DNA of 64,000 nucleotides from Betaproteobacteria bacterium (GTDB lineage Bacteria > Pseudomonadota > Gammaproteobacteria > Burkholderiales > Burkholderiaceae_C): NCBI GenBank assembly GCA_016716535.1, contig JADJWD010000003.1, forward strand, positions 1 to 64,000. Direction: 5' to 3'. The position numbers were made by a program, and so were the translations under genes. How positions within the stretch are numbered: position 1 is the stretch's first letter; every line of letters starts with the position of its first letter. Below the pieces are notes generated by a model. The model was not told the origin of the DNA. It saw only the letters and a program-made list of their open reading frames with translations, and ran no database searches. Positions 17,293 to 26,508 of the stretch are shown here, piece by piece.

Positions 17293-17967
17293 ATGCCGAC
17301 ACCCCGCCGCCTGGACGACACCTTCCTGGCCGAGCTGCGCGCCCGCCTGGCGTCGGTCGAGGTGCGCGCGCTGCCGCACGAGGGGCGCCGGCATGCCGCG
17401 GTCGCGCTGACGCTCGTCGAGGAAGGCACGGGCCCCGACATCCCCGGGCTTGCCTGCAGCGCGCCACCGTGGAGCGAGGCGCCGGCGGTGCTGCTGACGC
17501 GGCGCAGCGCCGGCATGCGCGCGCATGCCGGGCAGTGGGCGCTGCCGGGCGGCCGCATCGATGCCGGCGAGACGGCCGAACAGGCCGCGTGCCGTGAGCT
17601 GCACGAGGAGGTCGGCCTCGACGTGCCGCCCCAGGCCGTGCTCGGCCGCCTCGACGACTACGCGACGCGCTCGGGCTACGTCGTCACGCCGGTGCTCGTG
17701 TGGGCGCCGGCCGCACGCGACCTCGTCGCCAACGCCGACGAGGTGGCGAGCATCCACCGCCTGCCGCTGGCCGAGCTGCTGCGCGCCGACGCGCCGCTCT
17801 TGAACCGCGTCAAGCGCGCCGAGCGCACGGTGCTGCGCATGCCGATCGGCAGCGCTTGGATCGCCGCGCCGACGGCCGCGTTCCTGTACCAGTTCCGCGA
17901 GTGGTGCCTGGCCGGGCGCGCGACGCGCGTGGCGCACTTCGACCAGCCGTTCTTCGCCTGGCGTTGA
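17293..17967 (+). CDS. Nudix hydrolase, CoA pyrophosphatase (NudL-like)
   Basis: Nudix hydrolase of about 224 aa. The sequence LLTRRSAGMRAHAGQWALPGGR resembles the CoA-pyrophosphatase (UPF0035) signature upstream of the Nudix box. The box itself, GGRIDAGETAEQAACRELHEEVGL, matches GX5EX7REUXEEXGU near residues 84-107. Family members hydrolyse CoA or its derivatives to phosphopantetheine and 3',5'-ADP in the cytoplasm. The start is ATG 17293, or GTG directly before it at 17290. It lies alone between tRNA-Thr and surE, with the surE promoter immediately after its stop. Confidence 0.82.
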   Translation: MPTPRRLDDTFLAELRARLASVEVRALPHEGRRHAAVALTLVEEGTGPDIPGLACSAPPWSEAPAVLLTRRSAGMRAHAGQWALPGGRIDAGETAEQAACRELHEEVGLDVPPQAVLGRLDDYATRSGYVVTPVLVWAPAARDLVANADEVASIHRLPLAELLRADAPLLNRVKRAERTVLRMPIGSAWIAAPTAAFLYQFREWCLAGRATRVAHFDQPFFAWR

Positions 17968-17994
17968 ACGCCGCGGCGCAGAAGGGCCGCTCCC

Positions 17995-18000
17995 TACAAT
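17995..18000 (+). promoter_or_regulatory. -10 element of surE
   Basis: TACAAT ends seven bases before the surE ATG at 18008. A transcription start at 18007 or 18008 would give a leaderless mRNA. The in-frame ATG at 17999 overlaps the hexamer and could not then be used. Confidence 0.5.
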
Positions 18001-18007
18001 GCCGCCG

Positions 18008-18796
18008 ATGCGCATCCTCATCGCCAACGACGACGGCTACCTCGCCCCGGGCATCGCCGCGCTCGTGCGCGCCTGCAGCGGCCTCGGCCACATCGACGTC
18101 ATCGCGCCCGAGCAGAACGCCAGCGGCACTTCGAACTCGTTGACGCTGAACCGGCCGCTGACGATCTTCGATGCCGACCGCGCGCGGCTCGGCGACGGCG
18201 TGGCGAGTTTTCGTGTCGTCAGCGGCACGCCTTCGGACTGCGTGCACGTGGCGCTGACCGGCGTGATGGCGACAAAGCCCGACCTCGTGCTCTCGGGCAT
18301 CAACAACGGCGCCAACATGGGCGACGACACGCTGTACTCGGGCACCGTCGCGGCGGCGATGGAGGGGTATCTGTTCGGCGTGCCGGCGATTGCGTTTTCG
18401 CTCGTCGACAAGGGCTGGCAGTACCTCGATGCCGCCGCCGCGGTGGCGCGTTCGGTCGTCGAGCAGGTGCTTCGGCTGCGGCCGCTGGAAACGACGCCGG
18501 CGCTCGAACACTGGCTGCTGAACGTCAACATCCCGAACCGCGCCGATGCGCTGGCGCTGCCGCGCCGCGTGACGCGGCTCGGGCGCCGGCATGCCAGCGA
18601 GCCGGTGGTGCAGCAGGTCAATCCGCGTGGCGAGACGATCTACTGGATCGGCCCGGCCGGCGACGCGCGCGAGGCCGGCGAAGGCACCGACTTCCACGCC
18701 ACGGCCAACGGCTGCGTGTCGATCACGCCGCTGCAGGTGGACCTGACGCACCACGCGGCGCTGCCGCGTTGGGCCGAGCAGTTCGCTGCGGCCTGA
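18008..18796 (+). CDS. surE: SurE, 5'/3'-nucleotidase
   Basis: Metal-dependent stationary-phase survival phosphatase, 262 aa; hydrolyses nucleoside monophosphates and short polyphosphate. The N-terminal metal-binding motif RILIANDDGYLAPGI places the Asp-Asp pair at residues 8-9. PEQNASGTSNSLTLNRPL and SGTPSDCVHVAL follow near residues 37 and 76. The third signature, SGINNGANMGDDTLYSGTV, gives the Asn ligand near residue 97. The ATG at 18008 was chosen because it matches family N-termini and suits the -10 box; an in-frame ATG lies three codons upstream. It is followed by pcm and nlpD, the conserved stationary-phase cluster. Confidence 0.95.
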   Translation: MRILIANDDGYLAPGIAALVRACSGLGHIDVIAPEQNASGTSNSLTLNRPLTIFDADRARLGDGVASFRVVSGTPSDCVHVALTGVMATKPDLVLSGINNGANMGDDTLYSGTVAAAMEGYLFGVPAIAFSLVDKGWQYLDAAAAVARSVVEQVLRLRPLETTPALEHWLLNVNIPNRADALALPRRVTRLGRRHASEPVVQQVNPRGETIYWIGPAGDAREAGEGTDFHATANGCVSITPLQVDLTHHAALPRWAEQFAAA

Positions 18797-18824
18797 AGGC
18801 GAGCTCGCCACGCCCGGGCTGCGC

Positions 18825-19715
18825 GTGTCGTCATCGAAACCGGATCCGAAGCGGCGCTTTCCGCTGCCGCTGACGCAGGTGCGCGGCCAGGCGGGCGGCC
18901 GAGTGCAAGAAGCGGGCGCCACTCGCCCCGTGCCGCGCACCGATCTGCAGCGGCCGCAGCGCACCGTGCACGTCGCGGCCGCCGACGCGGCGCGCCAGCG
19001 CGCACCGGTGGGCCTGGGCCTCGATTCGGCCGCGGTGCGCGCGCGCATGGTCGAGCGGCTGCGCGCGGCCGGCATCACCGAGCCGCATGTGCTGGCCGCC
19101 TTCGCGGCGGTGGAGCGGCATCGCTTCGTCGACTCGGCACTCGTCAACCAGGCCTACGAGGACACGAGCCTGCCGATCGGCTTCGGGCAGACGATCTCCA
19201 AGCCGTCGGTGGTGGGGCAGATGCTGCAGGCGCTGCTCGAGGGCCGGCCGATGCCGGCGCGGCGGCCGGTGCGAAGCGACGCAGGCGACTCGGACACCGC
19301 CCCGGTGCTTCGCCAGGTGCTCGAGATCGGCACCGGCTGCGGCTACCAGGCGGCAGTGCTCGCGCGGCTTGCCGAAAGGGTGGTCAGCATCGAGCGTGTC
19401 GGCGCGCTCGCCGAAAAGGCGCGCGCCAACCTCGCCGCCTGCGGCGTGCACAACGTGCAGGTGCGCCATGCCGACGGGCGGCTCGGCGCGCCGGACCTCG
19501 GGCCCTTCGACGCGATCGTCAGCGCCGCCGGTGGCGACGACCTGCCCGAGGCGTGGCTCGCGCAGCTCGCGGTCGGCGGCCGCCTCGTGGCGCCGGGCGC
19601 CGAAGTGCGGCCGGGCGCGCAGGCGTTGCTCGTCGTCGACCGACACGCCGCGGGCTGCGCGCGGCGATCGGCCGGGGACGTTTACTTCGTCCCCTTAAAA
19701 TTCGGCGCTGAATGA
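18825..19715 (+). CDS. pcm: Protein-L-isoaspartate O-methyltransferase
   Basis: SAM-dependent repair enzyme that methylates isoaspartyl residues in damaged cytoplasmic proteins; 296 aa from the GTG at 18825. The first 70 residues are a basic, low-complexity extension also seen in Burkholderiales homologues. The catalytic domain has RHRFVDSALVNQAYED, then LPIGFGQTISKPSVVGQML near residues 115-133, the hallmark of the family. SAM motif I is LEIGTGCGYQAAVLA near residues 166-180, with motif II around GPFDAIVSAAGG. The stop overlaps the nlpD ATG (ATGA). Confidence 0.93.
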   Translation: MSSSKPDPKRRFPLPLTQVRGQAGGRVQEAGATRPVPRTDLQRPQRTVHVAAADAARQRAPVGLGLDSAAVRARMVERLRAAGITEPHVLAAFAAVERHRFVDSALVNQAYEDTSLPIGFGQTISKPSVVGQMLQALLEGRPMPARRPVRSDAGDSDTAPVLRQVLEIGTGCGYQAAVLARLAERVVSIERVGALAEKARANLAACGVHNVQVRHADGRLGAPDLGPFDAIVSAAGGDDLPEAWLAQLAVGGRLVAPGAEVRPGAQALLVVDRHAAGCARRSAGDVYFVPLKFGAE

Positions 19716-20821
19716 AGACGACGATGTTCCACCTGCCGATCAAGGTCCGCCTGACCGAGGGCGTGTGCGCGGTCGTGGCCTCGGTGCTGCTGGCCGGTTG
19801 CACGACGAAGACCCACATGGCGCCGGTCGAAGACCGCATGCCGCGCGTGACCGCGGCCGCGCCGGCGGACGCGGGCGCAATCGGTGCGGGCGGCACGGGC
19901 AGCACGGGCGTGGCCGGTGCGCCCTCGGTGGCGGCCAGCGCCGCCGCCGGCACGCCGACCGTCGGGCTCGTGCCGGCCACCGGGGCCTCGGCCGTCGAAG
20001 GCACGGCGGTCCCCACCACCGCCGGCCCGCGCCCCAACGCCGAGTTCGCCGGCCAGCCCGGCTACTACACGGTGAAGGTCGGCGACACGCTGCTGCGCAT
20101 CGGCCTCGAGACGGGCCAGAACTGGCGCGACATTGCGCGCTGGAACAACCTCGAGAACCCCAACGTGCTCGAAGTCGGGCACGTGCTGCGCGTGTGGCCG
20201 CCGGCCTCGGAAATCGGTGCGGCGACGACACGCCCGGTGGCGCCGGCGCCGCGCATCGAAAGCCGGCCGCTCGATGCGCGCACGCCGGCGAGCGCGCCGG
20301 CATCGGCGCCATTGCCATCGCCATCGCCATCTCCGGCCCCCGCGCCGATGCCGTTGCCCCCCGCGCCGGCGCCCGCACCCACGCCGACGCCGGCCGTCGT
20401 GCCCAACGGCGCGGTCGCGTTGCCAAGCACGACCGCACCGCGCGAGGCCGAAGGCGACATCAGCTGGGCGTGGCCCGCGAGCGGCCCGGTGACGACGCCG
20501 TTCGACGACGTGCGCAGCAAGGGCGTCGCGATCGCCGGCAAGGCCGGCGACCCGGTGCTCGCCGCCGCCGACGGGCGCGTCGTCTACGCCGGCTCGGGCC
20601 TGCGCGGCTACGGCAACCTCGTCATCGTCAAGCACAACGCCACCTACCTGACGGCCTACGCGCACAACCAGGCGCTGCTCGTCAAGGAAGACCAGGTCGT
20701 GCGCCGCGGCCAGAAGATCGCCGAGATGGGATCGTCGGACACCGACCGCGTGCAGCTGCACTTCGAAGTGCGCCGCCTGGGCAAGCCGGTCGACCCGGCA
20801 CGCGTGCTGCCGCCGCGCTGA
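19712..20821 (+). CDS. nlpD: NlpD-like lipoprotein with LysM and degenerate M23 domain
   Basis: Outer-membrane lipoprotein (369 aa) that in relatives activates the amidase AmiC for septal cell-wall splitting. A signal peptide ends in the lipobox LLAGC, giving Cys30. One LysM domain lies at about residues 112-156 (YYTVKVGDTLLRIGLETG, NPNVLEVGHVLRV), binding peptidoglycan. A Pro/Ala linker of about 85 residues follows. The M23 domain (SWAWPASGPVTTPFDDVRSKGV to FEVRRLGKPVDPARVLP) lacks the HxxxD metal motif, with KGVAI where an active enzyme has HxGiD. That fits the regulatory, non-enzymatic NlpD role. In many proteobacteria rpoS follows directly; here a transporter operon does. Confidence 0.92.
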   Translation: MKTTMFHLPIKVRLTEGVCAVVASVLLAGCTTKTHMAPVEDRMPRVTAAAPADAGAIGAGGTGSTGVAGAPSVAASAAAGTPTVGLVPATGASAVEGTAVPTTAGPRPNAEFAGQPGYYTVKVGDTLLRIGLETGQNWRDIARWNNLENPNVLEVGHVLRVWPPASEIGAATTRPVAPAPRIESRPLDARTPASAPASAPLPSPSPSPAPAPMPLPPAPAPAPTPTPAVVPNGAVALPSTTAPREAEGDISWAWPASGPVTTPFDDVRSKGVAIAGKAGDPVLAAADGRVVYAGSGLRGYGNLVIVKHNATYLTAYAHNQALLVKEDQVVRRGQKIAEMGSSDTDRVQLHFEVRRLGKPVDPARVLPPR

Positions 20822-20979
20822 CGGCTTCGCTTCGAAGCACACCATCCCCCGGGCTTGCACAGCCCAGGGCCGCGCGCAAGCCCGCACACATCGCAGGGCC
20901 TGTCGCACAAGCGTCAGCGTTTCCCTGAGGGTGCCGGCCGGGTCTGCTTCGCTAGCATCGCGCGTCGCCGAGAGGGGCG

Positions 20980-21888
20980 ATGACGGGCACGGCGAAGAGG
21001 GACGGGGGGCGCTTGCAGATCCTGCAGTTGTTGATCAGTGGCGTGGCGCAGGGCTGCATCTACGGCCTCATCGCGCTGGGCTTCGTGCTGATCTACAAGG
21101 CCACCGAGACGGTCAGCTTCGCGCAGGGCGAGTTGATGATGCTGGGCGCGTTCCTCGCGCTCGGGCTGCTCGCCGCGGTGGGCATGCCGTTCTGGATCTC
21201 GGTGCCCTCGACGATGCTGGCGATGGGCCTCTTCGGCCTCGTGCTCGAGCGTGTCGTCATCCGGCCGATCCTCGGCCAGCCGGCGTTCTCGATCGTCATG
21301 CTGACGATCGGCATCAGCTACGTCGCGCGCGGCGCGATCACGATGATCCCCGACGTCGGCACCGACACGCGCGTGCTGCCGGTGCCCTACAACGACGCCG
21401 TGCATCAGCTGGGCGGCCTCGTCATCGACATCGAGCAGATGGTCGTCATCGGCGCCACCGCGGTGCTGTGCGCGGCGCTGGCGCTGCTGTTCAGGCACAC
21501 GAAGATCGGCATCGCGATGCAGGCGAGCTCGCAGAACCAGCTCGCCGCCTACTACATGGGCATCCCGGTGCAGCGGCTGAACGGCCTCGTCTGGGCGCTG
21601 GCCGCGGCGGTGGCGGCGATCGCCGGCATGCTGCTCGCGCCGATTACCTTCGTGCACGCGAACATGGGCTTCATCGGCCTGAAGGCCTTCCCGGCCGCGG
21701 TGGTGGGCGGCTTCGGCAGCCTGCCCGGCGCGATCGTCGGCGGGCTCATCATCGGCATCGTCGAGTCGATGGCCGGCTTCTTCCTGCCCGAGGGCTTCAA
21801 GGACATCGCCGCCTACGTCGTCGTGCTGGTGATGCTGATGGTCAAGCCCAACGGCCTGTTCGGCGAGAAGCTGGCCAAGAAGGTGTGA
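20980..21888 (+). CDS. livH: Branched-chain amino acid-type ABC transporter permease (LivH family)
   Basis: Inner-membrane permease of 302 aa with about eight hydrophobic segments. Family hallmarks are GVAQGCIYGLIALGFVLIY near residues 20-38, FAQGELMMLGAFLAL near residues 48-62, and the cytoplasmic coupling region MQASSQNQLAAYYMGIP near residues 179-195, which contacts the ATPases. AFPAAVVGGFGSLPGAIVGG is typical of the C-terminus. It opens an operon livH-M-G-F, acyl-CoA ligase, binding protein. The 158 bp upstream of it after nlpD contain short inverted repeats but no convincing promoter. An upstream GAGAGGGG is close to the ATG. Substrate class cannot be read from the permease. Confidence 0.9.
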   Translation: MTGTAKRDGGRLQILQLLISGVAQGCIYGLIALGFVLIYKATETVSFAQGELMMLGAFLALGLLAAVGMPFWISVPSTMLAMGLFGLVLERVVIRPILGQPAFSIVMLTIGISYVARGAITMIPDVGTDTRVLPVPYNDAVHQLGGLVIDIEQMVVIGATAVLCAALALLFRHTKIGIAMQASSQNQLAAYYMGIPVQRLNGLVWALAAAVAAIAGMLLAPITFVHANMGFIGLKAFPAAVVGGFGSLPGAIVGGLIIGIVESMAGFFLPEGFKDIAAYVVVLVMLMVKPNGLFGEKLAKKV

Positions 21889-21914
21889 GCGCGAGGTAGG
21901 AGCCGGAGCAGGGC

Positions 21915-22991
21915 ATGCGTTTCATCTTCAAGACCGACTACGAGCAGGACCTGCGCCTGGCCAAGCACGGCGGGCACGTCTTCTGGTACAGCGTGCTCAT
22001 GCTCGTGCTGCTCGCGTCGCCGTGGCTGCTCGACGAGTACCTGCTGGCGCAGTTGACGCTGGTGCTGATCTACTCGGTCGTCGGCCTCGGGTTGATGCTG
22101 CTGGCGGGCTTCACGGGGCTCTTCTCGATCGGCCACGCGGCGTTCCTCGGCGTCGGTGCGTACACGCAGGCGGTGATGACGGCCGCTGGCGTGCCGTTTC
22201 CGCTGGCGCTGGTGGCCGCGGCGGCGCTGTCGGCGGTGGTCGGTGTCGTCGTCGGCGTGCCGGCGCTGCGCGTCAAGGGCATCTACCTCGGCATCGCGAC
22301 GCTCGCCTTCGGCTTCATCGTCGAGGAGGTGTTCGCGCGCTGGGAGAGCATGACCGGCGGCAACGCCGGCATGCACGTCAAGCCGCCGAGCCTGGGCGCG
22401 TGGAAGCTCGATACGGCCACCGAGTTCTACTTCATGTGCCTGGCGGTGACGATCGTCTCGACGCTGGCGATCCTGAACCTGCTGCGCTCGCCGACCGGGC
22501 GCGCCTTCGTCGCCATCCGCGACTCGGAGATCTCGGCGCAGAGCATGGGCATCAACCTGGCGGCCTACAAGACGCTGAGCTTCGCGATCTCGGCGGCGCT
22601 GGCGGGTGTGGGCGGCGCGCTCTACGGGCACATGATCAAGTTCCTGAGCCCCGACCAGTTCAACATCATCCAGTCGATCGACCTCCTGCTGATGGTGGTG
22701 ATCGGCGGCCTCGGCTCGGTGCACGGCGCCTTCCTCGGCGCGATCTTCCTGATCGTGATGCCGCAGCTCATCTCGTCGATGAAGGACTTCCTGCCGGCCG
22801 TCATCGGCCAGGCGCCGGGGCTGAAGGCGGTGGTCTACGGCGTCGTGCTGATCGCCTTCGTGCTGTTCGAGCCGATGGGGCTGTACGGCCGCTGGCTGAA
22901 GATCCGCACGTACTTCTCGATCTTCCCCTTCTACCGGCGCGGCATGTTCAAGCGGCAGAAGTCGTTCCAGAAGTCGGACCGGCTGCGGTGA
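21915..22991 (+). CDS. livM: Branched-chain amino acid-type ABC transporter permease (LivM family)
   Basis: Second permease, 358 aa, with an N-terminal cytoplasmic stretch (MRFIFKTDYEQDLRLAKHGG) and about ten hydrophobic segments. VGLGLMLLAGFTGLFSIGHAAFLGVGAYT is the LivM signature, seen here near residues 56-84 in two overlapping parts. FVAIRDSEISAQSMGINLAAYK near residue 200 is the coupling loop, and VVIGGLGSVHGAFLGAIFL follows near residue 260. GTAGGAGC precedes the ATG at 21915. The stop overlaps the GTG of the next gene. Confidence 0.9.
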   Translation: MRFIFKTDYEQDLRLAKHGGHVFWYSVLMLVLLASPWLLDEYLLAQLTLVLIYSVVGLGLMLLAGFTGLFSIGHAAFLGVGAYTQAVMTAAGVPFPLALVAAAALSAVVGVVVGVPALRVKGIYLGIATLAFGFIVEEVFARWESMTGGNAGMHVKPPSLGAWKLDTATEFYFMCLAVTIVSTLAILNLLRSPTGRAFVAIRDSEISAQSMGINLAAYKTLSFAISAALAGVGGALYGHMIKFLSPDQFNIIQSIDLLLMVVIGGLGSVHGAFLGAIFLIVMPQLISSMKDFLPAVIGQAPGLKAVVYGVVLIAFVLFEPMGLYGRWLKIRTYFSIFPFYRRGMFKRQKSFQKSDRLR

Positions 22992-23809
22992 GCACGAGCA
23001 GCATCGACAGCATGAGCGACATCCTGCTTTCGGCCGAGGGCCTGACGGTGCGCTTCGGCGGCGTGCTGGCCGTCAACAAGGTCAGCTTCGAGGTGAAGAA
23101 GGGCGAGGTCTTCACGCTGATCGGCCCCAACGGCGCCGGCAAGACGACGGTGTTCAACCTGATCAGCCGCATCTACACGCCGACCGCCGGGCGCATCACC
23201 TACGACGGCATCGACCTGACGAGCCGCCCGCCGCACGCGGTGGCCGCGCTCGGCATCGCACGCACGTTCCAGAACATCGAACTCTTCGAGCACGCGACCG
23301 TGCTGCAGAACCTGCTGATCGGGCGGCACACGCACCGCGGTACGACGCTCGCCGACGACCTCTTCTTCACGCCGAAAGCGCGGCGCGCAGCGCTCGAGGC
23401 GCGCGAGAAGGTCGAGCGCGTCATCGACTTCCTCGATCTGCAGCACTACCGCGACACCATGATCGCGGGCCTCCCCTACGGCGTGCGCAAGGTCGTCGAA
23501 CTGGCTCGCGCGCTCGCCTCCGAGCCGAGACTGCTGCTGCTGGACGAGCCGTCGTCGGGCCTGAACGTCGAGGAAACCGAGGACATGGTGTTCTGGATCG
23601 ACGACATCCGGCGCGAGTTCGGCATCACCGTGCTGATGGTCGAGCACGACATGTCGCTGGTCAGCAAGGTCAGCGACCGCGTGCTGGCGATGAACCAGGG
23701 CGAGGTGCTGGCGCTGGGCAGCCCGGCCGAGGTGCAGGCGCACCCGGGCGTCGTCGAGGCCTACCTCGGTTCGTCCGACGACCTGTCGTCGCTGCGGCGG
23801 AGCGCCTGA
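22988..23809 (+). CDS. livG: ABC transporter ATP-binding protein (LivG family)
   Basis: Cytoplasmic ATPase subunit, 273 aa from the GTG at 22988, which overlaps the livM stop; an in-frame ATG at 23012 (MSDILLSAEGL) is an alternative. Walker A GPNGAGKTT is near residue 47, Q-loop RTFQNIELF near residue 95. The signature position reads LPYGVRKVVELARALASEP near residue 163 in place of LSGGQQ, the substitution usual in LivG. Walker B LLLLDEPSSGLN near residue 185 and the H-loop VEHDMSLV near residue 218 complete it. LivG and LivF form the heterodimeric motor. Confidence 0.9.
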   Translation: MSTSSIDSMSDILLSAEGLTVRFGGVLAVNKVSFEVKKGEVFTLIGPNGAGKTTVFNLISRIYTPTAGRITYDGIDLTSRPPHAVAALGIARTFQNIELFEHATVLQNLLIGRHTHRGTTLADDLFFTPKARRAALEAREKVERVIDFLDLQHYRDTMIAGLPYGVRKVVELARALASEPRLLLLDEPSSGLNVEETEDMVFWIDDIRREFGITVLMVEHDMSLVSKVSDRVLAMNQGEVLALGSPAEVQAHPGVVEAYLGSSDDLSSLRRSA

Positions 23810-23810
23810 G

Positions 23811-24614
23811 ATGAGCACGTTCACCGATCGCAGCGCTGGCAGCGATGCCGACGTGCTGGTGCTGTCCAACGTCGAGAGCGCCTACGGGCCGATCCGCGCC
23901 ATCCGCGGCGTCAGCCTGAAGGTGCACAAGGGCGAGATCGCCACCGTGCTCGGCAGCAACGGCGCGGGCAAGACGACGATCCTGAAGACGATCTCCGGCA
24001 TCATCGACCCGCGCCGCGGCACCATCGTCTTCAAGGGCCGCGACATCACCGCCAACGACCCGGCGGCGATCGTGCGCCTGGGGCTGATGCACGTGCCCGA
24101 GGGGCGCGAGGTGTTCCCGCTGCTGTCGGTGCACGAGAACCTGCTGATGGGCGCCTACACGCGCGCCGACCGCGACGGCGTGGCGCGCGACATGGAGATG
24201 GCGCTGGCGTACTTCCCGATCCTGCGCGAACGTGCCAAGCAACCGGCCGGGCTGCTCTCGGGCGGGCAGCAGCAGATGCTGGCGATCGCGCGCGCGCTGG
24301 TCGCGGCGCCGGAGATGATCCTGCTCGACGAGCCGAGCCTGGGCTTGAGCCCCAAGCTGACGCGAGAGATCTTCGAGATCGTCGTGCGCATCAACCGCGA
24401 GCGGGGCACGACGATCCTGCTTGTCGAGCAGAACGCGAACATGGCGCTCAACGTCGCCGACTACGGCTACGTGCTCGAGAACGGCCGCATCGTCATGGAA
24501 GACCGCTGCGCCTTGCTGCGCGAGAAGGAAGACGTGAAGGAGTTCTACCTCGGCATGAAGGACGCCGGCGTGCGCGGCGAGCGGCGCTGGAAGAAGAAGA
24601 AGACCTGGCGCTGA
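23811..24614 (+). CDS. livF: ABC transporter ATP-binding protein (LivF family)
   Basis: Second ATPase, 267 aa. Walker A GSNGAGKTT near residue 50, signature LLSGGQQQMLAIARALV near residue 150, Walker B MILLDEPSLGLSPKL near residue 170 and H-loop VEQNAN near residue 208 are all intact. It starts one base after the livG stop. The C-terminal tail is unusually basic (RRWKKKKTWR). Together with LivG, H and M it makes a complete import complex. Confidence 0.92.
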   Translation: MSTFTDRSAGSDADVLVLSNVESAYGPIRAIRGVSLKVHKGEIATVLGSNGAGKTTILKTISGIIDPRRGTIVFKGRDITANDPAAIVRLGLMHVPEGREVFPLLSVHENLLMGAYTRADRDGVARDMEMALAYFPILRERAKQPAGLLSGGQQQMLAIARALVAAPEMILLDEPSLGLSPKLTREIFEIVVRINRERGTTILLVEQNANMALNVADYGYVLENGRIVMEDRCALLREKEDVKEFYLGMKDAGVRGERRWKKKKTWR

Positions 24615-24648
24615 AGCCGGCACGAAAGCAGACACGGAGCCTCGAACG

Positions 24649-26508
24649 ATGCCGCAGCTTTGGAACCTGGCGATGACCGCGCCGAGCCGGGAGGTGCGCG
24701 TGCCGGGTGAGACGATCCCGGCCGTGTTCTGGAACGCCGTGCGCCTGCGCGGCGACAAGGTGTGGTTGCGCGAGAAGGAGCTCGGCGTCTGGCGCAGCTG
24801 GAGCTGGAAGCAGACCGGCGAGGCGGTGCGCGAGGTCGCGCACGGGCTGATGGCGCTGGGCCTGGCGCCCGGCGAGCGCGTCTCGATCCTCAGCAACACG
24901 GTCGTCGAATGGGTGATCACCGACCTCGGCGTGCTCAGCGCCGGCGGCGTCGCCAACGGCGTCTATCCCACCGATGCGGCCTCGCAGGTGCACTACCTGT
25001 GCGAGGACTCCGCCTCGGTGATCCTCTTCGTCGAGGACGACGAGCAGCTCGACAAGGCTCTCGAGGTGCGCGGCCGGCTGCCGAACCTGCGCCACATCGT
25101 CGTCTTCGACATGGAGGGGCTGCACGACCTGAACGACCCGCAGGTCATCGCCTACGAGCGCGTGCGCGAGATGGGGCGCGTGCACCTGGCCGCGCACCCC
25201 GACGCGATGCAAGAGCGCATCGACGCGCTCGACCCCGAGTCGCTGGCGATCCTGATCTACACCTCGGGCACGACCGGCAAGCCCAAGGGCGTGATGCACA
25301 GCCACCGCACGCTGGTCACCGAGATGCGCGGCATCGAGACGCTGTGGGGCCCGGGCAGCGAGGACGACGAGCGCATGTGCTTCCTGCCGCTGTGCCACAT
25401 CGCCGAGCGCATCGGCGGCGAGTACCAGGCGATGTACAACGGCGCCAAGCTGAACTTCGTCGAGAACCCCGACACGGTGCCGGAGAACGTGCGCGAGATC
25501 GCGCCGACGCTGATCACCGCCGTGCCGCGCGTGTGGGAGAAGTTCTATTCCGGCGTGACGATCGCCGTGAAGGAGGCAGGCCGCCTGCAGCAACTCGCCT
25601 ACGCCTGGAGCCTGGGTGTCGGCATGCGGGTGGCCGACCGCGTGCTCGCCGGCCAGCCGGTGCCCGCGGCGCTGCGGCTGCAGTTCCGCATCGCCGAGTG
25701 GCTGGCGATCTCCAACGTGCGCAAGATGATCGGCATCGACCGCGCGCGGCTGTGCGTGACCGGCGCCGCGCCGATCTCGCCCGAGCTCGTGAAGTGGTAC
25801 CTGGCGCTCGGCGTGCCGATGCTCGAGGTGTGGGGCATGTCCGAAAGCTGCGGCGCCTCGACCTACATGCCGGCGGCGCGCGTGAAGCCGGGCTCGATCG
25901 GCATCGCGTGCCCGTGGAACGAGGTGAAGATCGACCCGGCCACCGGCGAGATCCTCGTGCGCGGGCGCAACGTCTTCACCGGTTACCTGAACCAGCCCGA
26001 GAAGACGGCCGAGACGATCGACGCCGAGGGCTGGCTGCACACGGGCGACGTCGGCAGCGTCGACGCCGACGGCTACTTCAAGATCACCGACCGGATGAAG
26101 GACATCATCATCACCGCCGGCGGCAAGAACGTCACGCCCAGCGAGTGGGAGAACGAACTGAAGTTCTCGCCCTATGTCACCGATGCGGTGGTCATCGGCG
26201 ACAAGCGCGCGTACCTCACCGCGCTGGTGATGATCGACCAGGAGAACGTCGAGAAGTACGCGCAGGACAACGACGTGCCGTTCAGCAACTACACGAGCCT
26301 GACGCGTGCGCCCGAGGTGCGCGCGCTGATCCAGGGCGAGATCGACAAGGTCAACACCAAGTTCGCGCGCGTCGAGCAGATCAAGAAGTTCCACCTCCTC
26401 GAAACGCAGCTCACCGCCGAGGACGAGGAACTCACGCCGACGATGAAGCTCAAGCGCAAGCTGGTGCAGCAGAAGTACGCGCCGCAGATCGAGGCCATGT
26501 ACAGGTAA
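24649..26508 (+). CDS. AMP-dependent acyl-CoA synthetase/ligase
   Basis: Adenylate-forming ligase, 619 aa, of the long-chain acyl-CoA synthetase type (FadD15-like). The P-loop YTSGTTGKPKGVMHSHR is at residues 204-220. MSESCGASTY near residue 398 is the A5 motif. GWLHTGDVGSVDADGYFKITDR near residue 464 is the A7 block, and KDIIITAGGKNVTPSEWEN near residue 485 carries the hinge. The conserved lysine is probably in the C-terminal TPTMKLKRK. It activates a carboxylic acid to its CoA thioester. It lies inside the liv operon between livF and the binding-protein gene, which suggests it acts on the imported substrate: a fatty, aromatic or branched acid rather than an amino acid. Specificity cannot be read directly. 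Confidence 0.85.
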   Translation: MPQLWNLAMTAPSREVRVPGETIPAVFWNAVRLRGDKVWLREKELGVWRSWSWKQTGEAVREVAHGLMALGLAPGERVSILSNTVVEWVITDLGVLSAGGVANGVYPTDAASQVHYLCEDSASVILFVEDDEQLDKALEVRGRLPNLRHIVVFDMEGLHDLNDPQVIAYERVREMGRVHLAAHPDAMQERIDALDPESLAILIYTSGTTGKPKGVMHSHRTLVTEMRGIETLWGPGSEDDERMCFLPLCHIAERIGGEYQAMYNGAKLNFVENPDTVPENVREIAPTLITAVPRVWEKFYSGVTIAVKEAGRLQQLAYAWSLGVGMRVADRVLAGQPVPAALRLQFRIAEWLAISNVRKMIGIDRARLCVTGAAPISPELVKWYLALGVPMLEVWGMSESCGASTYMPAARVKPGSIGIACPWNEVKIDPATGEILVRGRNVFTGYLNQPEKTAETIDAEGWLHTGDVGSVDADGYFKITDRMKDIIITAGGKNVTPSEWENELKFSPYVTDAVVIGDKRAYLTALVMIDQENVEKYAQDNDVPFSNYTSLTRAPEVRALIQGEIDKVNTKFARVEQIKKFHLLETQLTAEDEELTPTMKLKRKLVQQKYAPQIEAMYR

